Shown: piece by piece, positions 1 through 10,499 of the stretch
Layout: each line of letters begins with the position of its first letter
Numbering within the stretch: position 1 is the first letter of the stretch
Assembly (NCBI GenBank): GCA_963920525.1
Contig: OY986438.1
Location: 48,330,288-48,394,287 of the forward strand
DNA: 64,000 nucleotides
From: Dichetophora obliterata
Lineage: Eukaryota; Arthropoda; Insecta; Diptera; Sciomyzidae
Direction: 5' to 3'
Notes under the pieces: model-generated
Databases searched by the model: none
Told to the model about the DNA's origin: nothing
Seen by the model: only the letters and a program-made list of their open reading frames with translations
Translations under genes and position numbers: made by a program

Positions 1-258
1 AGCTCGACGAACTATTTAAACAATTTAATTTGTCGGAAGTGAAGCATTACTTGAAAAGTAAGTATCCCCAAAATATGATTAAGGATGAGTTCCTAAAGGC
101 ATTTATGCAATGCATCAGTGTGTTTCATTTTGAATTGGTGCTAAATTTAGTTACGAAAACAGTGCAACTCTGTTGACATTCTTAAAAATAGTCTAGTTGC
201 GCAGTTTTGGCTAAAAAGCTTCGAACTAATTCAAAATAAAACACATTGATGCATTGTA

Positions 259-1903
259 CACTTGTGCTCACATAATTAAGTCACAGAGAGATTAAATAGA
301 GAGCAACAAAAATAAATTATCCAGTTTGCTTTGACCTGTATGCTTGTATGGAAAAATAATCCCGTTATCTGAACCAACAATTCTGCAAGCCAATTGATAA
401 AATTATTTTCTTATTTTGCGATCAGTTGCAATTTTTTCTCGTATAGTAGAAGACGTGAGCGCTCATATAATTAAGTCATTGTTCTGAAAAAGGTAAATTG
501 GCTTTCTACGGAATAACTTTGAATTGAACTTTGATTGAAAAAATCATTAAATTTTTATTTACGTATTTTCCAAAAAAAAATTAGTATCCAATAAAAATAA
601 TGGGTAAGAACAAGAGCTCAACTTCTTGCGAGAGGAAGATTATAAGGGACTGTTTCCAAAAATGGAAAAGCGTTGGACATGTTAAAAATCTTTTGGGCTT
701 TTCTAGAGGAAAAGTCAATAATGCCATTAAGTATTACAACAAACATCGAACATTCGAAAACTTACCGCGAAAAAAGCAAAGGAAGACAACAACTACTGAC
801 GATAGGCAATTGGTTAGGCTGAGCAAGTCAGACCCTTTTTTGACTTCCACCGAAATAAGGGCTCAAATGGAAGAGTACCATGGGGTAAGAATATCTGCAC
901 AAACTGTGCGCCGACGACTGCAAGAAAATTTTTTGAATGGACGAATTGCGCGACGAAAGCCCAATGTGTCCAAAAAGAATATCAAAAAAAGACTGGAGTT
1001 TGCTAAAGAGCATCTGCATAAGGACTCGAAGTTCTGGAGTCTAGTGGTTTGGAGCGACGAAACCAAGTTTAACGTATTTGGAAATGATGGAAAACCGTAT
1101 GTAAGGCGTCCACCATTGCAAGAACTGAACCCCAGATACACAAAGAAAACAGTTAAGCACGGTGGCTCTTCAGTAATGGTGTGGGTGTGCTTTACTGCAT
1201 CAGGTGTTGGCCCAGTTGCACAAATTGATGGTAAAATGACTGGCATAATGTACAAAGATATCCTAGCAGAACATTTACTTGGGGATTATGCTGACGATTT
1301 GCCGTTATCTTGGATTTTCCAGCAGGATAACGACCCGAAACACTGCTCCCGGGTCGTTAAGGACTGGATAAATGCCAACCATGTCAAAACTCTTAAGTGG
1401 CCGCCTCAAAGCCCGGACTTAAACCCTATAGAAAATCTATGGGGCATTATAAAAAGGGTAGTTGCGGCAAAGAAACCTACAAGGAAGGCATCGTTGTGGG
1501 AAATAATCAAGTACGAATGGAACCGCATAACTCCTGATCAGTGCGCTACCCTAGTGAGTTCAATGGGCAATAGATGTGCAGAAGTCATACGACAGCGAGG
1601 GTATCCAACGAAATACTGACTGTTTATAAGGTATTTTTGGTTAAAAGTTTCATAACTTTAAAATGATAATTTTTTTTTTCAGATGACTTAATTATATGAG
1701 CACTGATTTAATTCTAAAATGGATAAACATAGAGCGCTTTGATTTTTTTAATAAAATAAAACTCATAAGAAACGATATAGTATTGAATTAAAAATTGTTA
1801 CTTTAATTTTGTAAAAAAAATTTTGTTGTTTTCTTAATAAAACTTGAGTTTTGACATAATTTTTCTCTATCTTATGCGTGACTTAATTATGTGAGCACAA
1901 GTG
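259..1903 (+). mobile_element. Tc1-type DNA transposon, apparently complete
   Basis: The ends are perfect 26-bp inverted repeats (259-284 and 1878-1903) beginning CACTTGTGCTCAC. An 18-bp inner copy lies about 200 bp inside each end (461-478 and 1684-1701, perfect reverse complements), which is the IR/DR arrangement of many Tc1-like elements. A TA precedes the left end; the matching position on the right reads TT, so one copy of the target duplication appears mutated. The transposase frame at 600-1619 is uninterrupted. With whole ends and a whole gene it is the best candidate in the window for a recently active element. Confidence 0.93.
600..1619 (+). CDS. Tc1-like DD34E transposase, intact
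   Basis: This is a 339-residue cut-and-paste transposase. The N-terminal third (about 1-120) has the paired helix-turn-helix pattern that binds the element's ends, with a basic linker near 55-62 and an ARRK patch near 117-120. The catalytic triad is visible: D153 in VVWSDETKF, D243 in FQQDNDPKH and E278 in NPIENLW, with 34 residues between the last two. The C-terminus is the usual GYPTKY-type ending. The length is normal for the family and there is no frameshift or stop. ATG 600 is the first in-frame start and gives the expected N-terminus. It lies between the inner direct repeats, with an AT-rich 3' flank. No host function is suggested. Confidence 0.95.
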   Translation: MGKNKSSTSCERKIIRDCFQKWKSVGHVKNLLGFSRGKVNNAIKYYNKHRTFENLPRKKQRKTTTTDDRQLVRLSKSDPFLTSTEIRAQMEEYHGVRISAQTVRRRLQENFLNGRIARRKPNVSKKNIKKRLEFAKEHLHKDSKFWSLVVWSDETKFNVFGNDGKPYVRRPPLQELNPRYTKKTVKHGGSSVMVWVCFTASGVGPVAQIDGKMTGIMYKDILAEHLLGDYADDLPLSWIFQQDNDPKHCSRVVKDWINANHVKTLKWPPQSPDLNPIENLWGIIKRVVAAKKPTRKASLWEIIKYEWNRITPDQCATLVSSMGNRCAEVIRQRGYPTKY

Positions 1904-1935
1904 TTTAAATGCATTTAGGAACTCAGCATGATTCT

Positions 1936-2757
1936 AAAAATGTTATTATAACAGGAATGTGCACGGTTAAAGACGAGGGCTCCCGTGGCCCTTTAGCAAC
2001 AACAGTAACATACATTACTAGTGTAGTTACAGTTTTTTTCTTGCCCAGTGACAGCATCGCGATTTGCATGTTTTGATGGTTTTGTTAGTACATTATCACA
2101 GTTTTCCATCGCCAAAGTATGTCGGCGATTGCTTGTCAATTTATTGTTGGATGCATTCTTTATTTTGGCTGACGAAACATCCATCCAACGACTAAACGCC
2201 GAGCCATGGCGGTGACATAACTTTTTAGATTTATTAACAAAAAGCACTAACAACAATATTCAAGCGCTGAAAGCTCATATCATTGGGTAACTCACAAAGC
2301 TGTTAAAATTTTCAGTGTGAACGGTTCAAGTCCTCAATTTTTAGGCTACAAAAGAAAACCACTTGTGAACATTTTTAACGTACGTGTATTTTGTTTTTGT
2401 AAAGTGCGCAAGTCCTCAACTGCACGGTAGTGCACAATTCGTAGATACCCCTAATTTCAAAAGGTTATTTTTTAGAATCTTTAATTGACTGCGAAAGCTT
2501 AAGGTATTTATCTAAGGAAGATATTCAGGAAGCTATACCACCCATTGGACTTCGTGCACGTTTCAGAGAAAATTTATTTAGTTGGAGAAAAAATTAGGTA
2601 TGTATATATTAGACTCTGTGGTATGTTTATATTAGAAGAAATAAAGTTTTACATATAATTATATGTTGTAAATTTCTTTTATATTTTTCAATAAAAAAAA
2701 ATAAAACCACCTTTAAGTTCTTTTTATTTTTTCAAAATGAGGTTAGGATTCAGCTGG
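1936..2757. other. No convincing gene
   Basis: A minus-strand open frame at 1993-2256 (87 codons) has no motif I recognise and no splice or promoter context. The rest is AT-rich sequence apart from the dispersed repeat at 2352-2455. Confidence 0.5.
2352..2455 (+). repeat. Dispersed repeat, copy 1
   Basis: This matches 42995-43130 on the same strand. Shared blocks include ACGTGTATTTTGTTTTTGTA, AGTCCTCAACTGCAC and a final ATACCCCTA. The copies differ by small insertions. Terminal repeats and coding potential are not visible, so the class is unknown. Confidence 0.7.
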
Positions 2758-3160
2758 ATTTCATGATTTTATAATGATTCAACAAGACCATCATAATGAT
2801 TTTACATGATGTCATGATGAATCAACATGTTCATCATAATGATTTTACATGACTTCGTAATGATTCAACATTACCATAAATATGATTTTACATGATTTCA
2901 TAACGATTCCACGCGATTTCATAATAATTCAACATGATTATCATAATGATTTAACATGACTTCATAATGGTTCAACATGACCATCATAATGATTTTACAT
3001 GATTTCATAATAATTCAACATGATCTTCATAATGATTTCACATGATTTCATAATGATTCAACATGATCATGAGAATGATTTTACATGATTTCATAAGGAA
3101 TCAACATGATCATCATAATGATTTTACATGATTTCATAATGTTTCAACATGAAAATTTGT
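2758..3160. repeat. Tandem array with about 43-bp unit
   Basis: About nine degenerate copies of a unit built from CATAATGATTTTACATGATT and TCATAATGATTCAACATG. The CAACATG landmarks near 2927, 2970, 3013, 3057, 3100 and 3143 give a spacing close to 43 bp. One interval near 2864-2927 is about 20 bp longer. ATGATT dominates each unit. Confidence 0.9.
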
Positions 3161-3597
3161 TGCGATTCTTACATGAAAATCACAATGATATTACTATAAA
3201 TCTCTATGCAGCAAAATCATTGGGGAAACATGTAAAATCATTATATTTCTTGTTGATTTTACTATGTTTTTTTTCTGTGTGAATGTATGGTGCCTTATTA
3301 TCTGATGTTTTTATGTATAATCGAGCTAAATGGGAAAAAGATTTTCAACTTATGTACTTATGTACATTTAATTAGGTATATATTAAAAATAGATTAATGT
3401 TTTCAAAAATCTTATTCTTGAGAAAACTCATCTCTTTGTTTATTTTAAAAATAACAAAAAGTAAACAGAATTGTTTTCCATTCAATAAAAAATAAAATTA
3501 AACCTATGCATCTTCAGATTTTAAATTGACAAAATTATTCACACATTCCATTTGCACAAAAAATAATAGGTTCAGTAAAATATTAATATATAGTTGG

Positions 3598-4015
3598 CAT
3601 GGTTGCTTTTTGCTTGATAACTTTTTGTAATCTATTTTGCATGGAATGAACCAATTTTTAAGTTACACTTTCATCCAAACTCTTCCATTCCTATTAGAGT
3701 ACTTGTTTTAGTTGGGCTTTGCTTGTTATGCTAACTTTAGCGACACGCCCCCGACTTCATCCCACAAATTTTCGATGGGTTTAAGTCTGGAAATTGTGGT
3801 GATGTTGGGAGAATGCGAGGCGCATAATGTACGATACACATATTTTTGTTGGAAATAAAAGTTTTTAACAGGGCTCAGGTTTCGCGCACATTTTACAAAA
3901 CTTTCTTTTATAATATTGAGGTAAACTGATTTGTTCATAATACCGTCAATATATACAAGATTACTCAAACCTGCCGCTAATATACACCCCCAACCAATGT
4001 CTCCCCACCACTATG
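3598..4015 (-). pseudogene. Tc1-like transposase relic (C-terminal half)
   Basis: Read on the minus strand, a decayed transposase carries a GWGCILAAG segment (like VWGC-I of Tc1 proteins), then VYIDGIMNK, then FYFQQ where the second catalytic aspartate would follow, then LKPIENLWDEV with the catalytic glutamate, and finally SMQNRLQKVIKQKA near 3605-3650, matching the family's C-terminus. Several frame changes and stops separate the blocks, and the N-terminal DNA-binding half is missing. It abuts the retrotransposon remnant that starts near 4130 and may have truncated it. No inverted ends are detectable. Confidence 0.8.
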
Positions 4016-4429
4016 TTGCACTGTACCAATTGTATGTATTACTTTTTTGAGGTCAGTTTGTACTGCGGATTTACGGTCCGGTTCTTCAAACCATCTTTAT
4101 CATCTTTATCTTCAGATCTTTATCTTCAAACCGAATAGACACCAACCATATTCCAGGCGGAGGTACAGTGATGAGCAAAACTGAAACATTGTCTAGCACA
4201 TCTCATTTCAGCAGCTGCTATCGTTTCCAAATAATAATGAATTTGATTTTTTTTTTTTTTTTTTTAATATGTTATTGGTCACTTGTACTCTTCCTCTCAA
4301 ACCAGTTTGAATTTAATCTCAAAACAACAAAAAAACTAGCAAACAAAATTGTAAAAAGAGGCAAATGTTAGTTTTGCACTCACTCTCAATTGTGCATTTT
4401 ACCGTTATCTATTGCTTATTTTGATTTTT

Positions 4430-5492
4430 AAAAGCTTATTCTTTGCTTTTATAACAAAAAAAAATAAAATTTTGCAATTATTACAGAATGGAAATTCTGT
4501 AAGAAAAGTGGCAAAAGAATTTAATATAAACCACATGACAGTACAACGCTTAAAAAAAAACTTTTACAGAGAGTGTTCCCAAGAACAAAGGAGGCAGACC
4601 TAAAAAAAATCAGTGACCGTGAGGCCCGGCATCTAGCTAATCTGGTGTCTGGCAATGATGCAGTTATTGCTGCAGCAGCGCTTAAGCTGTTAAATTTTGG
4701 CGCCAGTCAGTGGACGGCTCAGCGAAGCATTGCGAGATTGGGCGTCAAGACAACAGAAAAGAAAAAATCCAATGCTGACCAAGAGACATCTGCGGTTAAG
4801 GCAGGATTTTGCTGCAGCGCACGATCACTGGACAATCGTTGATTGGGATATGGTGAGTTTTAAGTAGACATTGTGAAGCAATATTTAATACTCGTCATTA
4901 TTTAAAATCTTAGGTTATTCGGTCTGATGAGACTAAAATCAACCGTTTCCAATCAGATGGTCGTTCGCGGTATTGGACCAGGACCCGAATACAACCCTAT
5001 CACATCATGCCAAGCAAACCGAGAAACATGGTAGTGGGTCAATAATGGTTTGGGGCTGTATTTCGCGAAATGGTGTTGGACCCTTAATACGCATCGACGG
5101 CATTATGCGTAAGGAACAGTACCTGTCAATCCTGCAGCAGAATTTTCCAGGTGTTGTAGAAAATATGGGTCTTGCTGCTGAAAAATAACTTTTCGTATGA
5201 TCCAAATCACACTGCACATGTTGTAAAAGACTGGATACAACAGCAAAAATTTGGCAATTTGAAATGGCCTCCACAATCTCCGGACATGAATCCAATAGAG
5301 AATTTGTGGCGTCATATTAAATTGCAACTAGCTAAGTATCCCAGTCCGCCCAAAGTAGTTAATGAGCTGTGGGAGCGAACAAGGAAAATTTGGGAAGCTA
5401 TATCACTACAATTCATCAGGAGATATACCTCCAGTATGCCAAACCGCATCCGGAAACTAAAGAAAAATAAAGGATACTTGACCCGTTACTAG
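4430..5492 (+). pseudogene. Tc1-like transposase gene with intron, frameshifted
   Basis: In order: an N-terminal helix-turn-helix (SVRKVAKEFNINHMTVQRLK, about 4494-4553); a second DNA-binding part (KISDREARHLANLV to RSIARLGVKTTEKKKS, 4605-4770); DWDM (4842-4852); a 61-bp GT-AG intron; VIRSDETK with the first catalytic Asp (from 4914); SIMVWGCISRNGVGP near 5038-5085; DPNHTAHVVKDW with the second Asp region disrupted near 5175-5205; NPIENLWRH with the catalytic Glu (5290-5315); and a C-terminal GYLTRY before the stop at 5490-5492. Frame changes occur near 4575, 4775, 4965 and 5180. It cannot make a working protein. The true start is uncertain. Confidence 0.88.
4853..4913 (+). other. Putative 61-bp spliceosomal intron in the Tc1 transposase
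   Basis: It starts GTGAGT and ends TCTTAG. It contains in-frame stops, and removing it joins DWDM directly to VIRSDETK in phase 0, where Tc1 proteins normally read W..VIWSDE. The size matches short fly introns. Confidence 0.75.
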
Positions 5493-6745
5493 TTTAGATG
5501 TTTTTTTGGTCAAATGAAATTAATGAACAATAAATTAATAATGAGTGCACAACTGTAACATTTGCCTTTTATTACATTTTGGTCAGTTTTTTTGTTTTTT
5601 GCGCAGTTAGATTAACTTAAAGCGGTTTTGTAAAAAGAGTACAAGTGTACTATTTATATTATTAAAAAAAAATTTCAACGCATTTCTCTATGGAGGAAAA
5701 AGCAGCTGCTGAAATGAGAAGTGGTAAGCTTTGTTACAGTTTTGCTCATCAGTGTATATGCTGTTGAGGTATGCGCCAGGTAACGTCTCCGTAGGAAATA
5801 TAAGGGAGCACATATCTAAACATTTTCAGATAGTCAAGCTACCTTAAAGGCCCAGCAAGCCTACGAGCTTGAATCAAGACTAGTTACCAATTACGTCGGA
5901 TTACTAAATGCACTGGGACAAAGCAATTAATTAGAATTGTGGTGGGTACCAGGTCGGATTGCCAAAGGAGAAGCTCTCGAACTCTTATTGGCCCCAAACT
6001 ATTCAGTAGTATAGCTTAAGGCTGCATTTTCGAAAAGCTAAAGATCTGCGTAAATGAAAAATTTCAGTGCACTGAAACGATAACAATGGACAGAGGCAAG
6101 CTAAGAAATTTTAAACTCTTAGTAAAGCTAAATCAAAAGATGCACTCAAGCTTTCTAAGGCTATCAAGGACTATCTGATTCAGACTATGCGAGGAGGAGG
6201 AAGAAAGTCCATAGCACATTCTTTGTGAATGTCCGACAATTTGCAGTCTTAGACTTCTTCACTTTGGAGGGGCATTAGTGCCTCTATCAAAAATTTGGGA
6301 CACCAAGCCAGAAACAGTGCTAAAATTTATATAAGCCGATATCCGGATAATTAACCAAGGGCATGCACAATAGATCTTGTGGGTCGCAGGGCACATGGGC
6401 CCACCACAAACTAACTAACTGGGAGGAGTGTAATTTTCACATGCGAGTTTTTGATAACGCTGATTAAAACAAAAGTTTCTATCATAACAAAGTTTCGCTC
6501 CAACTGCTGCTTTGGAGATTTTGCTTGGTATACCACCATTAAATCTTCTTGTCAAGAAAGAAGCTCTGATCTTCACGGTCAGGCCCATCATTGACAACAA
6601 TATGATTGTACCAAGTAACACTCACCCAGCGCTATTTGAAGGATAACTAAGGACGAGAATCTAAGGTTAATACCATGCGATCTCTGCCTCCCAAAATACA
6701 ACTTCTGTAAAAACTTCCAAGACTCCTTCCCAAAAAGAACCACAT

Positions 6746-6971
6746 GGGAAACAGAAAGGCCACGGTTCACTGGTGACTGTCAAGCCTGGTATACTGACGG
6801 CTCAAAGACAAATGAAGGCGTGGGAGCTGGCGTTTTTGGCTCAAGGCAGGGATAATCTGGGAAACAGAAAGGCCATGGTTCACTGGTGACTGTCAAGCCT
6901 GGCATACTGACGGCTCAAAGACAAATGAAGGCGTGGGAGCTGGCGTTTTTGCCTCAAGGCAGGGATAATCT
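6746..6971 (+). repeat. 113-bp tandem duplication inside RNase H remnant
   Basis: 6746-6858 and 6859-6971 are nearly identical, differing at only a few bases. Each copy holds the YTDGSKTNEGVGAG coding block (second copy CHTDGS-like after a T-to-C change). Because 113 is not a multiple of three, the second copy is out of frame with the first. Confidence 0.93.
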
Positions 6972-7850
6972 ATATATGACAGCATATGCACAGGTAACCC
7001 AGTCTTCCAAGCTGAAGTTCATGCAATTGAGATCTTTATAAGAAAGTATGTAAACAGTCCCACTAGGAACAAAACATATACATTCACTCTGACAGCAAAG
7101 CTGCTCTACTTGCACTTAGCGCGTATAAAATCACGTCCAAACCCGTAAGGGACTGCCTACAGCTGATTATCAAAGTGTCTACCCATAACAAAGTCCACCT
7201 CATTTGGGTACCAAGCCATAGCGGCTATTTAGAATACGAGATTGCGAACGAACTAACCAGGAAAGGAGCTGCAAGTTCCTTCATAGGACCAGAACCATTC
7301 TGCGGGCTACCATGGTGTACTATGCGCCATAACATTAAAATGTGGCTAAACAGAGAGGCACTTCCTTACTGGAAGGAGACCGAACTTAACAGACAGCCAA
7401 AAACATTCATGCCAACCACTTCGCTCCAAGGAACGAAATAATTCCTTACTTCAAGTGGAATATCTATAGGTCTTGTTCGCGGAAGCTCGTTTGCATTCGG
7501 CTTAATATCAATGTGCGATTAATTTTTTTTTCATAAACTTCGCAATTTTTCGTTACTACTCGTAGCTTTTAAAAATAAAACTGAGTCCGATACTCTGGAT
7601 TTTTGTGCCTGAGTAATTTGGTACGGACACAAATTGTTTTTCGGGTATGGGTACAGTCCAGGAAGATCCGTATAAATTATGAAATGAAGATGAAGAAACA
7701 TCAGAGCACATTTTGTGTTACTGTAACGGTCTAATTAGGACCCGACTTCGCTACTTATGTGCATTTTACCTAGAACCGCACCAAATAGCGGATAGTTCAC
7801 CCAAGCACATCGCTCTGTTCCTAACAAACTTAACGATTAAGGATGAACTA
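6770..7850 (+). pseudogene. Non-LTR retrotransposon RNase H and tail, copy 2
   Basis: This second remnant of the same type of polyprotein starts with the RNase H motif CQAWYTDGSKTNEGVGAGVF (about 6779-6838), which carries the first catalytic aspartate. The 113-bp duplication follows. The domain resumes as VHLIWVPSHSGYLEYEIANE (7194-7253), the last RNase H block with its conserved histidine and acidic residue, then continues to MRHNIKMWLNREALPYW (7321-7371). The C-terminal zinc-knuckle-like piece EDEETSEHILCYCNG lies near 7688-7732. About 220 unrelated or decayed bases separate the last two blocks. Stops and frameshifts are common. Probably the same family as copy 1, which lies immediately upstream in the same orientation. 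Confidence 0.82.
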
Positions 7851-8240
7851 TAACTTATGGTCCCTTGAGGCCGCAGTAACTAGGTGACTAGCTCCCTCCA
7901 CCATTAACTAGCTATCTATCATAACAAAGTCGCGACTATCGAATTTAAGCAGGTCAAAGTAGCTTCATCGCTAGTTACTGGTGTGTAAGAGTAATTCATA
8001 AGGCTGAAATGAGCATGTTTGGCAGGTAGTGTATACAACCATTTTATCTCATAGTGTGCTGTTCGTGAAAAAAAGAAACAAAAAATAAATTTCGAAAGTA
8101 GCAACTCAAAGTGCTAGCAAAAAAAATTATAGGAATTCAAAGGTATTTTTCTAGAAATGCTGCTCTCTTAAAGTCTTTAACAATTATATATGAACTATTT
8201 TATAAGAAAAAACTAACACTGTTTCTTCGCGTTTTTTCCC
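7851..8240. other. No gene seen
   Basis: AT-rich unique-looking sequence between the retrotransposon tail and the exon-like island. No repeats or coding motifs were noticed. Confidence 0.5.
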
Positions 8241-9601
8241 TTCTCACAGTGCACCTGACACACTTGGGCATTCAATCATAGTTAAGCTGGTTTTTTCTAG
8301 CTCGGTACCATTTTGGACAAAACTTCTAATTCTTGTTGCATTGTTGCAAGCAGGCAAAATTCCGTCAGTCGTCAGTGCAGCTCTCGACTTGGACGCTCGA
8401 CTTGACTTGCAGCACAACGCTGGCAAAAATTTTAAAAAAAAAAAATAATAATAATACAAAAACAACACAAACCCATTTAAAGATTATTTAGTGCGAGCGA
8501 GTGCACAGCCAACAAAGTGCATCAAGCATAAAAATGCAAATAGAAAAAGAATCAGCAGCACACAATTTTTAAGTTAATATAGAGAAACAAGTTTTACGTT
8601 GGGAGCAGCGAGAAAAAAAAAATATAAAATTTAAAAATAAGAAATAAATCTCAATTCACGGAGGGAAAATTGCAACGAACTAAAAAAAATCACAAAAAAT
8701 GGCTAAGCTTGAAAACTAGCGGCGACAGAAGCACAGCAACATTATATTAATATTAGCGGAAAAAAGAAATGCCAACAACAACCACAACGAAGACGACAAC
8801 AACATTGGCAACATTAGCACAAGAGCAAGAAATAGAAATAATTTAGATATGTGAGGAAAAATCTTATAGAAAAAAAAATGGCAAAATTCAAGAAGAAAAA
8901 TGTGCGCGCCATAAAATGCAACTGCACTCATACGAACACGCAAAACACGACAAATACTTAAAGGTGCACTCACACACATGTAGCACCACCGAGCGCTCTA
9001 AATCGCTAGAGAATCAAACAGCAACAAGGCAGTAATTGCCGCCGTAGCTGTTGCTGTTGCTGCTGTCGGGTTTAATGAACGGAAAGCCTCGCACAAATAT
9101 TCATTCGACTCGCTTTCTCAACAATATCAACCTGCAGCCAGAGTTGTAGCCAGTCTGCGGTGGGCCCAACAATGCAACCCATATCTTCCCCAACCCCCAA
9201 TCCCTCCCCTCTTTCTATCGCACTGGCAGTAAAACCCGAACAGCCTCTAGCAGTAGCAGCAGCTAGCTCTACGCCAACGACTACTGGCAGCCAACAAAGT
9301 CTACAAACGACAAACAACCCAAGCAAACCAGCCGGCAGCGCTTAAGGCAGATAATTTTAGCAAAGCGCAAAAATGAGCACGCGGGGCGGCGGGTGTATTG
9401 GGGTGGCTGCATTGCATGGCGTTCAATGCTCAGTTAGATGGCTGCACATTTTTCTATGTGCAGGCAACAAAGCAAAAAGCTTCTGTGTCTGTAGCTCTCT
9501 AGCTTGTCGTTAGTTAAGGAGTCGCTGCCCTGTCAGAGGCTCTGCTGCGCCGACTGCTGCTTCAAATTTTGTCGTTGTCAACTTCTGGTATATTAGTTGG
9601 A
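8240..9601 (+). other. Exon-like island, possibly a 5' untranslated exon (unassigned)
   Basis: Base use changes here: CA-, CAA- and GCA-rich stretches, GCTGTTGCTGTTGCTGCTGTC near 9050 and few transposon features. Short frames are present, including 9075-9149 (24 codons) and 9160-9345 (61 codons, rich in Pro, Ala, Ser, Thr and Gln), but neither has a recognised domain. A GTAAGT that could serve as a splice donor is at 9602. Twin TCAGT motifs at 8365-8376 resemble fly initiators. This is the style of long fly 5' leaders. The transcript and gene are unknown. Confidence 0.3.
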
Positions 9602-10034
9602 GTAAGTAACACATAGAAACGGCGGGCACCAATGCATACTTTCAAGCACAAATATGCACACACATTGATACAAACACATTTGCAGTTTGCCTCAAGTTGA
9701 CACATTAAAGAGCCTTTACGGTATTTTTACGCTCTACAAGATAGATTATTGCAAAGCTATGCACAGTGGATGATTATGAAGAAAAATGTTTCAAATTGCA
9801 AAGATTTTGGATATATTATTGATATGATCAATTAAATATTAATAATAAAAATTATTCCCACATGTGTGGCAGGGTCACATTTACTCGGTGTCATATTTTT
9901 TGTAATATGTACTGAAAAATTTCACTCCAAATATTTTTGAATGACACAATCAAACTTAAGAATTTATTAAAAAAAATTATTTAATTTACTGCATTTTTAA
10001 AAGTTAAAAAAAAATTCAGGATATTATAACATAG
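9602..10034. other. No gene seen
   Basis: AT-rich sequence leading to the composite element. Nothing is supportable. Confidence 0.45.
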
Positions 10035-10499
10035 GGGCTGAGTTGTGAACCATCCTTTTTTTTCTTTCCCTAATTGACATAACGCTAATCTTTCAACTGT
10101 CATGTTTGTCTTTTGACATGACTCAGTTTTTGCAGTTACATCGAAGTGTTTTAAAATCGATTGCAAAAACTTTTTGATTTTTTTTAAAGTGCTAAGTGCC
10201 AAGTGACTTAAGTTATTCCAAAAAGGTAAGCGTAATGCATATTTATTTAGTGTTTTGATTCTATTTTACGATTCCATATTTGCTTATTTCGAAATATGAT
10301 TGGAAATGTCGTTGATTTCGACGTTTCCAAAATGGTGTCATGGCTGGGTTGTGAACCACTGTGGTGATTAGACTAGATTTTACTAGAACTGTACAATAGC
10401 GTAAGGAAGCACCAGTGTTTTGACACTTCTCTATAAAATTGGGCTATTACAAGCATCCACTCCAAAGAAACCATCGAAACGTGGCCGAAAGTAAATGGC

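Larger units (their letters stand above)
85..1935. repeat. Hairpin (foldback-like) repeat interrupted by a Tc1 element
   Basis: Bases about 85-145 are the reverse complement of about 222-258 plus 1904-1935. The arms share an AT-rich tract, a GATGCATTG core and a TTTAGGAACTCA block. The loop is about 70 bp. The right arm is split exactly where the Tc1 element at 259-1903 sits, so the hairpin is older than the transposon. It has no coding content and its family is not recognised. Confidence 0.7.
4166..5754 (+). mobile_element. Tc1-like DNA transposon, inactive, TA-flanked
   Basis: The inverted ends start CAGTGATGAGCAAAACTG on the left and CACTGATGAGCAAAACTG on the right. Similarity continues about 55 bp to a shared CATTTCAGCAGCTGCT. 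TA flanks both sides (4164-4165 and 5755-5756). Length is 1,589 bp. Joining the flanks at one TA restores an RNase H reading frame, which proves the insertion point. Confidence 0.93.
4130..6335 (+). pseudogene. Non-LTR retrotransposon RNase H and C-terminal tail, copy 1, split by a Tc1 element
   Basis: The RNase H domain of a Jockey/I/R1-type polyprotein degrades the RNA of RNA-DNA hybrids. The remnant runs from 4130 into the insertion at 4166 and resumes at 5757. Skipping the insertion and one TA, the frame reads IFQAEVYAVEVCA, an RNase H signature. It is followed by SQATLKAQQAYELESRLV (about 5838-5895) and the WVPG motif (near 5945). A decayed C-terminal segment with HILCECP near 6215-6235 resembles the CCHC-type tail of these polyproteins. 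The reverse transcriptase and the start of RNase H (YTDGS) are absent. It contains multiple stops. Only the orientation is secure, not the clade. Confidence 0.8.

Noticed and set aside
863..1255. 130-codon minus-strand frame
   Set aside because: It lies antisense to the intact Tc1 transposase and has no motif of its own.
2758..3160. CRISPR-like array
   Set aside because: The repeats are contiguous and degenerate with no unique spacers, and the DNA is eukaryotic.
8361..8396. Core promoter with TCAGT initiators and a downstream GGACG element
   Set aside because: The GGACG lies at about +25 from the first candidate start, not at +28 to +33, and initiator motifs are common by chance.
9160..9345. 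61-codon Pro/Ala/Ser/Thr-rich frame as a gene
   Set aside because: Low complexity, no domain, and located in leader-like sequence. Kept only as part of an exon-like island.
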